From assembly GCA_013350335.1 (NCBI GenBank), contig CM023541.1:61445413-61509412 (forward strand): DNA of 64,000 nt. Direction: 5' to 3'. This DNA comes from Chimonanthus salicifolius. Taxonomy: Eukaryota > Streptophyta > Magnoliopsida > Laurales > Calycanthaceae. A program made the position numbers and the translations under genes. The notes below the pieces were generated by a model that saw only the letters and a program-made list of their open reading frames with translations, was not told where the DNA came from and ran no database searches. Below, in pieces: positions 33,601-48,600 of the stretch (position 1 is its first letter; each line of letters opens with the position of its first letter).

Positions 33601-36600
33601 AGCAGTCTTTGATGAACTAGTTTCTAAAGAACACTAGTTTCTAGTGGACTGAATTAAATTAAAAGAAGGGGAGCACTCTTTGATACCTAGATACAAACAA
33701 AAGATGGATATGGGGCATTGGAAAATGCACAAGACATGTTATTTTCAAAAATCTAAAACATCAGAACATGTAGAACACAAAATCAATTATATTATAATAT
33801 TAAAGACATTTAGGCAAATTAAAATGGAAATCGTGGTGACAACCATATTATGGTGTTCCCATCTCTCTTTTAAGAATTGATCACGTTATTCCTCTTTGTG
33901 GGACACTTTCACCAATAGCGAATATTTGGAATAGAAGGATTTACTTGGATTACATGTGCAACAAATCAATTTGATTTGATGATCATAACCATTTCATTAT
34001 AGAAGATCATAACCATCTATAAAAAGCCTTGAAAGTCAAGATTTTCCTCCATCTCCTCCTTAGATAAGGTAATGCATATCCCCTCAAATATTTTCCATTT
34101 TTCTCCTCCTCTTTTTTTTTTTTTGAGAGGTAACGTTAAAAATTTCATTGGAAGAGAAAGAAGTACAAAGAAAATAAAACAACAAAAGAGGCGGTCTAAC
34201 ATTAAAAACCATTTTCTCATTCTCTATTTTAAATATCTCTACAATTTTTTTTTTTTTAATTTCCACCCACTTTTTTGTCATTTTTAATCCAACACCATCT
34301 CCCCCAAAAATGTTGACAAGTTCTTATTTCTCCAAATCTTCTATTGCCTGCGAATCCTTTACTGTTTCTATCAAACCTGGCTTTCTTTACTTAAATATCA
34401 TTCTTGTCATAAATAGCACTACATCCCAAATTCGTCAAACCTTTGAAAAGAAATCCATAGCCATATTTTTTTTTATGAGCTTGTGGTATATTCTGCACAA
34501 ACAGTGTAACAACCTCCCTGTTTGCCCCAAAAGCTCTCCGTCTTCTTTCCACCGTCACCCAATCTTCCAACCCCCCACCCCCCCACACACCAATCAATTG
34601 AATTGATCATGATAAGGTAATTTTTTGTGGATCTCATGTTAAAATATTTGTGGCCCCATACTTCTGAATTTCTGATCAAGATAATTTTTGAGCCCCGCAT
34701 TCTTTTTTTTTTTTAAGGCCAAATGATTATACAAGCATAGACCTTTCTTACTATGTGATTTTATGGGCCTGACATGGTGATTTCTTACCTTCCAACGAAT
34801 CTAATTTCATAATCTAAGGTGGGTCTTACATAAAGATCTCAATGAATCTCATTTTAAGGATTTACAGGTGAAAATAGAGTATGTATGACCTCCCCCACAC
34901 TTGAATCAGTGGTAGGATCCTTTGGTTTTATTTTTTATGTATGCTCAATTAGACCTCAAAAATTATGAAAAATATTAAAAATAGAATTCATATAATGAAT
35001 GTGTATGTGTTATATTATTGCAAGCCTTGATGTATTTTATTGGTGCTTTGGACTTTACCAACAAAATACTATTTCTATTATTTAAATATAAGCATTTAAT
35101 CATATAACACATTTTCGGATATTCTGTTCCTGTCAAATGAAATGAGAGTTCTAAAAATTGATAATATGGAAAGTTTTGTGCCAAATTGAAGAATTAAGCA
35201 ACTCGTTCTAACAATAAGAAATGGATGGTTCGTTGACAACAGAAATACTTCTAAATTTGGCCATAAATACAAACAATAATATCAAAGGATATATTAATTA
35301 GGTTAGGATGAGATTTGGACTGTTTAATCATGACTAAGATTTTATGCATAATTTTCAACCATTGAACCCCTCCTTAGTGGGGCCCACATGAAAGTATGTT
35401 TTAAAGTGAAAAATATCCTTTTAGTAGTCTCAGCTCCAATGTGGGGTAGGGATACCCATGTTATCTGGAAAAGAAAATCCTTTAGTAGTAGAGAGAGAGA
35501 TAAATAACAAAAGAAATGAGAGGTCTGGAAAATTGGACATGAAAGAGGAAGATTTTGTTCCCCATGTGGGGATGGAGAATGCAATCTTCTCCTATTGGAG
35601 GGAAACCTCATTCTCATTTGGCCCTACTTTCTCCTACACATGCTCAACCAAACAAGGAACTCTCCAATCTCTAAGAGAATTTTCCATCTTCTCATCTAAA
35701 CAGAGCCTAGGAAAAGGGTAAGATCTCTATAAACTTGGATAGATGGGAAAAGGACGTAATATGATGTAGGATGACACATACCATGAACTTTGGCAAGGTG
35801 GAATGGAAATGTAGGACTCAAAAAGCCACCCTAAATGGATGGAAAATGATTGATGATGATGATGACAATGACAACAATGGAGACTGTTCACACGTGTATG
35901 GGCCCCTTATACATGTTTGTGCATCACATTAAATATTCAATATTATGTACAATTTTTTTTTTTTTTTTTGGTATAGACCTTGGGAGCAAAAATTTATTCT
36001 TATAGTTGTAGATCCAGTGTGTAAATTGAGTATTCTACAATTATAAAAGGATTCCATAGAACAAAATGAAAATTATATGATTTTCTTCCATTTTTTGTGA
36101 GATAGCAGATAATAATTTTGATTAAGGGGTTATTCTAAAAGATGACAAATACGCTTGCAATGATTTATAGAGTTCTGGGTTAAAAGAGACATACATGCTA
36201 AGTAATACTAATTGATGGAATTAGAAATGAGCACAATAGAGGAACTCAAGATGTAGCTCCAACGGTTGAGAAGATAAGAGTATGTCCAATCAAGATGGCT
36301 TGGGCATGTACATAAAAGACTACAAACTACTCTCGTATGAAGACTTGACACATTAGAGGTAGAAAGTTCTAGGAGAAAAGGAGTAATAAGAAAAAATAGT
36401 GCCAGAAAATATAATCGTTGACAGTAGAATATAAAAACATTGACGTAAAAAGTTGACTCCAAATAGATGGAAGAAATGGCTCTGATAGTGATGATGACGA
36501 TTAATACCATTAAGGATGATGCTAAATCACAAATAAAAAGGAAGAAAAAGGAAAGAGAAAACCCCCATTATTCATGCTCCATACGACTTGAAAGTTCTCT

Positions 36601-39600
36601 ATTTCTTGGGGAAGGGAGGGGAGGGAGGAGGGAGGGGGAGGGGGGGGGGGGGGGGTGGGTGGGTTGGGGGTGTGCGGTGTGGGGGGGTGGTTTGTTTTCC
36701 ACATAGGTCAATGAGATAGGAAATTAAAAAAAAAAAAATACAACATTCAATATTAACTTCAATGTATAGTCTCGAGTAACCATGAATGTAAAGCCTTGAG
36801 TAACTAAAAAAATCAATATTTTTTTTTTTGGAACTGGTTGATATATTAGATAATAAGGGGGCATCAGAGGTGCAAATACAAAGATAGAAAGCAAATAAAG
36901 CAAGCTATAAAAAGAACTAAAAAAATCAATAATTAAACTCAAAACAAGGTAGACTCACATGGTCATGTAATCCACGATTCCGATGATATTGTAGAGAACT
37001 TCCAGGGATCAAAATGCACATTTCCATAAATGATCTTAATCTGGCATGACAACATGAAAACACTTGGGTTGACAAAGATCTATTAGATGGTGATCACTCC
37101 AATTCAACTTATATGTAAGCCAACCACAAAATGATAGGGTGGATTCTATCCAATGTTTCTTTTTTTTGAAAGAGAATTTCATACCATGTTTAAGTCAAAA
37201 GACAAGTATTGCTGTCTCAAAATGAGATGCTCATTGTTTATAGTGACATTGCAGCTCATTGAATTGTTACTTTATATATACATTGTGTAGGGATGGCAAT
37301 TTGGCCCAAAAACCTGAAAGCCCGATAATCCCAGCCCAAGAAAAATAGGGCTTGAGCACAATTGCTAATTGGGCTTAAGCTAGGACATATTAGTGCTCAG
37401 GCCTGAAGCTCGTAGCTGGTCCAAATATTTCATGTATATTTTGAATTTTCAATACATATGATAAAATCAACTGTAGAGATTGAAAGTAGGCTTGATGAGC
37501 TACGAGTTGACAATATTTCATGTAAAAACTTGATTTTTGCCACTTATTCTTCGTGGTCAAAATCATATGGCAGCCTTGAATTTTTAAAGGATATTAGGTG
37601 ACTTTGACTACTAAGATCAAGTGGCTATAAATTGAGTTTTGTGCTAAAACTTTATAGACCTTTAGCTCATTAAGTCTATTTTCAATCTTCACAGTTTAAT
37701 TTTTGAAGAAATCAATGAAAAAAATAGTGGACTAGGTATTATAACATGCACAATCTAGATATAAGCAGGTTTGTTTTAATTTGGGATTCTCCTTGGGCTC
37801 AGGCTTTCATTTTCAAGATCAAGCTCGGGCTTAATGCACTATAAGACCGATCTAAGCCCAGCCCGTTTCATTCAGAAAGATGATGACAAGTCTCCGTGAT
37901 AATGACATACTATTCTTTTAATCTCTTAAACTTACTTATATGCAAGCTCCTTTATGTCTTCATTCCATCCTTCAAGATGCTTATCCAAAAGAACACGAGT
38001 TCGATCAGTTATCTGAAAAACATGTGGTGATCCTAAGATCAACTCTAACATCACAACACCTACACTCCACATATCATATCTGTCAAAGAAATAAGTAATG
38101 GTGGTTCAGGGTATGGTAGTTTAAAAGTACAATCAAGCAACTAAATCTCATCATATAGACATGGGAAGAAGCTACTCAAACAAAGGAGACAAACTTTAAA
38201 GTTATGCTCGGTGCTCCCTGAAACCAGCTGTAGTTCAGAAGACCTTCTGGAGGAGTATATTCAAAAGTCTGCTCAGATCTGAGAAAAGAAATACAAACAA
38301 ATATAGCATGAAGAAAAAGCATAGACTGTCAATGCTGGTCCACATGGTAACATCATTTCTGAGACAATTAAATTGAAGTGCGACATGACGCATAGACTGT
38401 CAAGCTAGCAGAGTTCCATTTGTTAAAAGAGAACCATGTCAACTAATGGGAAATACTATAAAACAGCAATTAGACTTGCTATGCTGTATGGAGCTGAATG
38501 TTAAAGAAGAAAATAATAACAAAATGTTGTAAATGTAGACATAATTGTTGATCACATTTTACATGTGTTTTTTCTTATAGTTGACTTATGGCTGGCATAG
38601 ATTGTAAATGGATTGTAACATATTCTCTTTCCTTTTTGAGTGGAAGAGACATTTGCCTTTGCTCAAAGCAATGGGGAGATTAGAATTCTAAGGTGATGCC
38701 ACTTATCATGTTATGAGACAATCAAGCTACAATTAATATTGCTTCCAATCGAGTTTTCCATAAGCATACAAAGCATATAGAGATTAATTATCATTTTCTT
38801 TGACATCATATATCTTTTGGGAATATTGTCACTCCATATCTGAAGTCCAAGGATCAATTAGCAGACATGATGATGAAAGTCATCTCTTGCTCTCAACTTG
38901 ATGGTTTCAACAAGATGGGCTTGCTTGATATCTTTGCGAGAGCTTGATGAGGAGTGTTGTAGATCTAGATATAATTATTGATCACATTTTACAAATGTTT
39001 TTTCTTATAGTTGGCTTGTGGCTGCTATGGATTGTAACATATTCTCTTTCCTTTTTCGTCACTTTGATTAGCTATATATTCAAGTATCATCTCCTATTGG
39101 AGAGACAAGTAATATACTACTCAAGAGAATTAATCTTAATTCCTCTCTCCTCCTCCAGTACTTTCTCCCTATTTTCATTCTAACAAAAGATGCATATGCT
39201 AATAAGGAAGTCAAAAGTAATATTAAAAGGTAGTCCTAGAAAAGATTACAACATATGAACCTTCAATCCTAGAATGCCATTTAAGATGGTTTGGACACAA
39301 ACATAGAAACGACCATCATATTAAAAGAAGATTAAAAAAATGTAACAAAAAGTTATCTAAATGCTTAAAGAGAAAGCTTTGGATGCTAAAAGATAAAGCA
39401 AAGAGTCTAAGATATCAAAAGATATAAGAAATTACCATTTCCCAATCATGCTAATTCATCAACTTCAGAATTGGCTGATGATGAATTTTCACATGTGCTC
39501 ATATCCATGGTATCTTGGATCTCATCAATCAAATCACCTAGAATCAAAGGATGTGGAACATCCTTTCTACACCAAGAATTGGTAATTCTAGAATCAAAGA

Positions 39601-42600
39601 TTCCGAAGTCTAAATCCATGGGAAAGAGCTTTCACCTCAATCCCATTCACATTGGACCCTTGGAACAGCTTCCTAAAAGCTACCATCAAAGAAACTTGCG
39701 GGGGCAGCAACCATGACCGTATTGAAGTAGCGTTAATAGAATGGTAAGAAGAACAAGACTATTAATCTTTATGGAAACCAGATTTTGTAATCCATTTAAA
39801 GATGGGAAGTCAAGCCACAAATATCATTCTCAATGAGTAGACAAAACAACTTGGTCAGTAGGAGTAATCTCAAATCTTTCTATGTGCAGAGGGAGTATTC
39901 AGGTTGGCCAGCTTTGGTTACCCAACCCATTTGGAGAGTCCAAGTACCTCCACAAATCTTGCTTTCTCAAGGACTGCAGGGTTGCACGAAATTCTAGTGA
40001 TTAATCATCACCAGAGTAGGGATCATTTTATTGTCAACGCATGCTACTTAAGTTTCAAGCAGTGCAATCCGTGTATCATCTCTCTATCAATTGCATTTTT
40101 TTTTCAAGCTCTAGCATTTCTTCTTTAAGCTCTTTGGTGTCTGTTAGGTAAATTCATAAAACCTAGCAGATCTTATTAATGCCTGTTGTGGTGATCTTGG
40201 CAATTCTGATCTAGAGTTGTTTGAAAATTCTCTTATGGTGGTGTTTTGGACCCTTTAGGGGAGAATAATGATGCAACCTAATCATTTAAAAAAAATTAGG
40301 GACCCAATAACAAGGATTGTACACTCAATTACAAAGAAATGTAGTTCTACAACTGGAAAGTTCTAAGAGTAGGATAGGCCCTTAAAGAGTCACTTGATGA
40401 GGTAAGGAAGGAAAACGTAGATTGTGAAGTGACAAATTATGGCTTCTAATAGGGTGGAGTGGATATGAACCCAAAAGTTTTTTTTTTTTTTCCTTTTTTG
40501 AAGAAATGAGCTCAAAAGTTTGACCCCAGATACATGTGAAAAGGGCTATTATATGATGACAACATCATGGATACATTGTGCCAGTGCTTCACTTTAAGGT
40601 TGTCGCAATCGTGCGATTCACGATTCGAATCGCACAATTCGTATCGAATCGGGAGTTCTTACGGTATGAATCGGTATAATATCGAAATTAATTAAAAAAA
40701 ATGCGTTTTTTTTCAGAATCGTGAATCATGTGATTCGAATCGCACGAATCGCAGTATCGTGCGACTCGAACGGCGAAGGAGTGAAAGAGGCAAGAAAAAG
40801 AAGAAGGAAACGAAGAGAAAAAGAAGAAGGAAACGAAGAGAGGAAGATGTGAATAGTTTTGAAAAGCATACCTCGTTCGATTCAGTTTAAGAGAGGAAGA
40901 AATAGTGTACCTAGCAGCTTCTGCGCCCTTTTTCCTCCTCTTTCTCCCTTCTTCTTTCTCCTCTTTCTCCCTTCTTCTGCTTCCGTCTCTTCCATGCTTC
41001 TGCTTCCGTCTCTTCCTTGCCTTTCTTCCGTCTCTTCCTTACGGTAGCCCTAACTTTACCCAATTTCTACTTTACTTTCGAGCCATCCTCCCTTTTAATT
41101 TTGCACGAGCCGAGGTCCACTTTCGACTCGGTCGCACCATGTTTCAATTTTTTTAATTTGTTGCTATCGTTTCTAATTAAAAATATCTTTTATTTTTTTT
41201 TAATTTTTTGAATAGTTATATTTATTTTAAAAAATAAATAATACTAATTATTTTAAAAAAGTATTTGATAGATGTTATTTAGAGTTATTTACAATTTTAA
41301 ATGCTATTGAATTATTATCTACTACACTAATCAGATTTTAATTAACAGTTATTATTTAAAATAGTAAACTTACTATTTTAATACAATTATTATTAAAATA
41401 ATACACATCTCAATTAAATAGTTATTATTTAAAATAGTACACTAATTATTTTAACATAATTATTATTTAAAATATACACATCTCAATTAAACAATTATTA
41501 TTTAAAATAATACACTAACTATTTTAACATAATTATTATTTAAAATAGTACACATCTCAATTAGACAGTTATTATTTAAAATAGTACACTATCTATAATA
41601 ATATATTTTCCATTATCTAGTCAGATATTTTAAGATATCTGGTGTCCCTCTTTCCATAACTCTATGTAACCAATCATTATTATTTTCATTATCTAGTCAA
41701 ATATTTTAATTTGTGTCTACCTGTATAATAAGAATTGTTTGAAATTGTACTAGATACTTTTAAAAAATATGTATGTTATAATAAATTGAACATTTTTGAA
41801 AAGCTATATAATATCAAATTTTCATGCCAACTAAACCCATATATTATGTGGAATTGAATAATGTATGTTATTATTCTATGTTATTTATATGTAATTATGG
41901 TATAAATAATACTTAAAAAAATATTGTGAATCTTACGATTCAACGATTTACGATTCACGATTCACGGTTCACTCCTCTAGACCGATTCACAATACGATCC
42001 GATTTTGACAACCTTGCTTTCAACGATACTTCTTACCAACACCTTTCAATTCTAATCTAGCTTCTTAGCAATACCTTTTTTTATATTAATTATTTCTCAG
42101 TAAAACCTTTCAAAATCACATGACAACTTTTTATTATTGATTCCTTTAATCCTCACATAACTCACAAAGGAGATTCACCAACACTTAGTTGTGCAATCCA
42201 CAAGACTGAACATTAACTTACAGACCAACATCCTCCCAAAAAATGGGGACGAACATATTGAACTCCCATTTTCGTATGAGAAAGGGTTTTGAAAGGTAAA
42301 ATCTAGTCATGGTTAAAAACACACACAAACACACATAAAACCACAATGACCAAGGCATAATTAGTAATGAGGTTAGGTTGAATCAACACTCAATTGGTGT
42401 GCCAGGTGGATCAAACAGTCTTATCATGGTTTATCTATAGAATGTGTAAAAAAAGGTTTAGTCATCACAGTTCAAAAAGCAGGAACAGGAGTAGAACTAG
42501 ATCAGTCAGTCACCAAGTTGAGTTCACAAGAGGGTCAACAGGTAAAAAAAAAACAGTTATTATAGTTGTTTTAATTATAGAGTATGTGTAAATATGGTTC

Positions 42601-45600
42601 ACTGGCATCTTAGAAAATACAAATGGTTCATATTAGATGGAAATTTGCCAAAACAGAAAGATTCAGGTGGTAAAACATATACAGTGAGGAAACAAAACCA
42701 TTCATCATGGGTCAAGTGACTCGTACCTAGAGGGACCATTTAATCCATATAGATGCTTGATGGTAAAGTCATCAATTGCACTACCAAAGTCAATAATGCG
42801 CCTAAGCAGTAAGAGAAGTACACAGTCAAATATAAGATCAATAAGGAATAGTATTACTGTAATAATATTTTATACAAATAAAGATAAAATCTACTTTAAC
42901 AATTCCATCAAGCAATGATATCTATACTTAAATATGTTCATTTGAAACAAGGGGAAGCTTATCTTGTATCATCAATTTAATCATTTATAAATGTGGCATG
43001 CCAAATCACATAAATAACCTTCAACAATCACATAATGGTAGCCAATAACACAACCAATTTGTGTGTGTGTGTGCTGTTGTAGAATATGTTGTAAATAAGG
43101 GAAGTATAATTTTGTTTCATAGGACACAGAAGTATCATATTCGGCGTGGTTGACCTTCCAGTTTTGTAGAATATTGTGTCTATTTAAAGACACCATTGTA
43201 GCCATTGTACACACACAAGAATATAGAGAAGAATACAGATTTCTCTCCTTTTTCAATCTTCTTCTTCATTGCTTCCACCTATTTTCTATTTCAGTGATTA
43301 CATTTCAACATGGTAACATTCAACAAAGGTTTTGTCTCGCCTCTGCTGCTACTGTTTTCTAGCGTCCTCCATATCTTCAGTGTGTTTTCTCTGGCAAAAA
43401 TCGTCATAATCTAACTCAGCAAACACAGGTCAACTTTTTCTATTGGTTACTGCTGTCAGAAAGGTACTTGCCGCAGGGAGCCTTGTTGCTACCCGAATCG
43501 TCGCCAGATCAGCCTGCTGTCGTCTTGTGCTTCTCTGCCAGCCAATCATCAGTCCCAGCATTGCAGCAGTCCTTACCCAACACCTCTTGATTGCCTTTAG
43601 CCTATCACCGCCCATTAGCCACTACCGCGCCTTTCCCGATCTCCATCCCTGCTTGATCCCATCACCCCTCTGCTCGCCTTCGACTCCACACCGTCGCCCA
43701 ACCATCCAAGGCAACAGTCAGTTCCTGCTCTGTTTTCATTTACAGACACAGCCCACTCCAAGCCTTACCCAACTTTTCCACTGTGCGCCTCCCCCCCCTC
43801 CATTTAACTCACCATCCTACCCATTTACAGCCACAACCTATACCCACTTGACCCATTTAATCCCTTTAAGCCCCTAGCTTTGATCCCTTAGACCGTGTGA
43901 ACCGCCCTTTACCCAGTTAATCAAATTCCATTACCCGTCATCAAGCCCCGCTCGCGTAACCATCTGTGACCGCTTAAGAATTCCAGGGCAGTTCGACCCA
44001 GCTGATTCAAAGATCCTGCTACATGGTTGAGGTTCAACAGATCATGCAACACCTCGACTTTAGGCGAGAGTTAAGATCTTTTGAGAATGAGAGTAGGGAT
44101 GATATGTTAACCAAGCTAGGGGAGTTTCCTTTGTCATTAGGTGACGAGGATGAACTAATTTGGATGGGCGATTCATCTGGCTCCTACTCGGTTGAATCAA
44201 TGGTAGAACTGTTCTTAGAACAACAACATAACTTGGACTCTACCTCTAGCTTAGCTTGGGAAGGTCTAGCTCTACCTAGAGTTCAGACTTTTGTGTGGTG
44301 TGCTCTTAAGGGGAAGATTCTCATCAGGATGAATCTTAGGAGGAGACGGTTGTTGAGATCGGATGAGTCTTGTAGTTGCACTCCCTATGGTTATCCAAAG
44401 GAAGATGTAGACTGTCTTTTCGTGAGTTTCCCTTTTGCTCTGCGAACCTCTTTGATATTCCTTGGGTCTTTGATAGAACTTGTGTTGGAGTATTGAAGTC
44501 ATGGTCTCTATTGAAACTTAGACCAAGAGTGAAGGCAGCCTGGAACATGGTTCTAGCTGCAATATTCTGGACCATCTGGAAAGAAAGAAATTTGAGGATC
44601 TTCGAGGAAAATCAGTTGAGGTTAGCGAACGTTTCCAAATGGCGAAGTGGAAGCCATGTGTGTGGATTTTATCTAGCACTCCTAGACCCTCTTCAGTTTG
44701 ATGCACTAAAACATTTTCATATTTATATAATCTGTTTTGTTACCGCTCAAAAGAAAAATCAGTAAAAAATGCTTGAATTAACTATTTAAAAAATTCAAAT
44801 AACTAAAGCTCTTATGAAACCTGAGATACCATTCAATCCAAGCTCCCCCTAATCTTTATATTTATAATAATATCCATTAGTTTCTAAAACAGACACACTT
44901 TCTTAGTCATTAAACAGAGATTTAATACCAGAATTTGGACTATACCAAGATCCATAAGACTGACATAATAACTCCAATACTTACTAACTTGATTGAGGAA
45001 AAATTGCTTGTAGCACAAACTAAAATAAAGTTTGAGATCAAAGCCAGAAACATGGTTACCTTGGACTTCAAAAAAAAAGCCAGAAACATGGTTGTGCAGT
45101 TTCAAGAAACTCCTGCTTTTACTACCTCTAGTGAATCAAACTAATTCACCATGCTTTAAGAATCAATAAACCCTTTATTCACAGGCTTGTGCTGTTTGAA
45201 AAATCTTGTGTTAAGAATTACATATTAACATTGGAAGTTTTTCCAAACATAGAATTCACTATTTTAGTATGGGTAGGAAGGAGAAAAGTGGAAAATACTT
45301 ATTATTCCAATTTTCTAGTCATGGCAGACAGATTTAGCAGGAATTTTGAAAGTTCAAAAAAAGAAAAAGAAATGTTGAGTCATCCAAGTCCACAGGCATC
45401 TATTATAACATAATTGAAGAAAATAATAGATCCAGCTAACAGAATTATAAGCCAAAAAAATAGTAATTATTACATTTTGATGTGCTGGTGTTTCTGCATG
45501 CTGGGCTTCCCTCTTAAGCATCTACCACTCTCTTCATCTTCAAAACATATCACCATGTTCTCTTGCAGGAGTAAAAGCAAAGAAACTATGACATGAGTTG

Positions 45601-48600
45601 ATATAATTCAAAAAGGTTTAAAATAACATTGAAGAAAAAATCCCATGTTCAACCTCATCTTTATCCACACCTTTCATGTTTCCCTTTAATAGAGGCATAA
45701 TTTGCAATTAACAGTCCTTTCTTTTCTTTTTCTTTTTTTGAGCAGCAACAAGAGAAAATTTTAGTACAGAGAAAACAATACAAGAAAAGAGAGGGTCCAA
45801 AAGCTATAGACCCCACCAAAGCAGGAAAATACAAGAGAAAAGAGAGGAGAAACAAGATGCGAGGAAAAGCAACATCTCCAAGAAACATAATCTGAAAGTG
45901 AAGTACAGCAACATCTCCAAGAAACATAATGTTTGTGTGTCCAAAGCAATCCAATCTACAACAAGCACATGGCGAGGTCAATCGGTCGTTCTCAGCATGG
46001 TTAGGACTAGCCCCCGCCACCCCACCCCCCACCCCAAGGGTTCAAACATTTGTATGGTGCGCTCTGAAGGGGGAGATCCTCTTTAGAGCAGCATTGAGCT
46101 GTAAGGGTATGCTGGGATCCGATGCCGACTTGCGTTGCTCGCTATGTGGGTTCGAGGAAGAAGATGCCGACCGCATGTTCGTGGAATGCCCCTTGGCAAG
46201 ACACTTGAGGACTGATATTGCTAATCTAATGGGTGTGTCATGGGTATTTGGAGAACCTGCAATGGCATCATTGATTCATGGGTAACTCCAAATCTTGGGC
46301 ACAAAAAGAAGAGTGAGGCGAAGAACATTTTCCAAAGGGCTAAATAGAGGTTGTGTGCTTGGCTCCTAGCAGGGAAAGATTCAAGGGATACAGAATGTCG
46401 GACTTTGACAATTCTTGGGAGCGTTGTATGAGCGGGGTGATTTGGACCCCACCACCGGTGGAAACCTTTAAGTTTAATGTAGAGGGTAGCTAGGGGCAAA
46501 CCGAGACTGATGGGTATAGGGAGAGTCCTTAGGGACGCGAAAGGGACCTCATCTATGGTCTTTACGGAGTCTGTGATGGGGTCATCAATAGCTCAATCAA
46601 AGATGACATGAAGATTGAAGATGAAGCTTCTATTCCCCAAGCACTCAAGACTCTTGATCCGGGAAGCATGGAAGACTTCACCTATCTTATGTATAAATTT
46701 TCAAGCCAACTTCCCCAATTGAGCAACCACCATAAGGACTTTAGCCTTGAAACTACTCAATAGCAATAATTGGATATGACAAAGATAATGGTGCTTAAGA
46801 TCCGCCTCCACAACAGCAAAAGCCTCTCCAATTGGCCCAAAATTTCCCTAAGATCATGACATATGGACCATATTGTCCAAATTCACCAAATTGAGCCCCA
46901 ATTGCCTTCTTTTGCTACCCAAATCCTTCCCATCTTTCCTTTACACGAATTTCCTTTTACATGCATGGAGGAAAACTTAATGGAGAAGCAAAGGAGTAAG
47001 AACTTAGCAAGGTTGTAAACAAAGTAAGTAGGTGGCGTGTTTTTTAATAGGGAAGTCGGCCACATGCTTTTTTTTTTTTGGGGGGGGGGGGTGTGTTTTG
47101 TTTGTATGGTTGTATTTTAAGTGGGTGGATCCAAGGGCTATGAGGACGGGCACTTTTGTAACTTTTATTTGCTAGTTTGCGTATAAATAGAGGCCCTTGG
47201 GGTCATTGTAAGACACAAATTTTGAGAATACAATTGAGAACTAGAAGCTTGGGCGAAATCTCCTCTCTCTCTAGGTGAGTTCTAGTTTGAGTTTGGTTTT
47301 GTGTCTAGTCTTCTAGTTTCTTCAAGTATTGAAGTTCTTTTATTCAGACCTCCCTCATCTTTTATTCAAGAGGGTAGGGATGAATTTTGCTAGACACCCT
47401 CATAGAAAATCTTCAAGACCATAATAGCAAAGAAATCCTCTCTCTTTAGCAAGGCTTTGGTGCACCTACCTAGTCTTATTTTTGGCTTTTCTTTTTTATC
47501 TTTTAATTCCAAGAATGATGTAATAAGGACTCTTGTTCAAAGGAGAATGATTGTGATATTTTTAACTTAGTAAGTTATCTCTCCTTCTAGTCTTTTGTGT
47601 TTTAATTTAATTTTGTGCTTGAATTTCATTTAATTTTCTTGCATTTAATTAATTGTAGAATTCAATTGATATAATCTTCATTGAGAAAATTTTGCATGGT
47701 GTCAAATTTCTCCCAGTAAGTTTCAAGCCTTCTTTTGATTTCTTTCTGATTGAAATTCAATGTTGGTGATTCATTGAAACTTTGGTTTTCTCCTTCAAAG
47801 GGTCATTGTTTCTTTGACAGATTTTGAAATTCTTAGAAATCCGAGGATTATCTTTGAATTCTTCTCTCAATCAAATTGAGCCAGTTTCAAATAATCCTTG
47901 ATTCGGCTTGTAAAAGTTGGATCTAAATTCAAATTATGTTGAAGACCTTTAGAAGATCTCTCAGCTTCGGCCATCAGCCTTCATCAGCTTTTCAAACTTG
48001 GAAATTGCATAGATATACAAAAATACATTAATACTATTTAAATTGGGAGAGATTTTAACTCTAACATTTTAATATATTAGAAATATGGATATTTAAAATT
48101 AATAAATAAATAAAAATGTATATGTTGAAAATTGGGTGAGAAAAGACCAAAATAGAGTCGAAATGGAACTAATATAATGCCAAAGTACTTGAAATGGATT
48201 AGAAGAAAAACCAAAACGTTTCGGTACATGCTTTTGTTTCGTTTTATTCTAGACGAAATGTTTTCACTGTTTCAACCAAAACATAACAAAATTCACAACT
48301 ATGATTCTTAAGGCCTATTTGGTAGTTATTCCATTTAAAGAATGAGATTGCCAACATGGCATTTTCTATGAGGATATACATTCAAAAGCTCGATCTATAC
48401 TTCTCATCAAAAGGCTGTTTGGTAGAGTTCATAGCGGATGGCCATATGTTTGATATCATCTTTTCTCCATTCCAACAATAACTACTTTAAAGAAGAAGTG
48501 GGAGAATGGACATGGATTTGGATAACGATTTTGCCATGTAAACCATTCTATTATCAAACAGACCCTTAGACTGTTTGCTGGAGAAAGAAGGTTGTAATGG

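Noticed and set aside
36467..36706. Open frame ending in a Gly/Trp-rich stretch
   Set aside because: The frame is created by the G-tract; no biological coding signal.
43443..43877. Plus-strand 144-codon Pro/Ser-rich frame
   Set aside because: It follows directly on a copia LTR and primer-binding site and has no gag or other motif, so it is treated as retrotransposon interior rather than a gene.
46883..47065. Minus-strand 60-codon frame in the LTR-like region
   Set aside because: Short, no motif, and located in presumed LTR U3 sequence.
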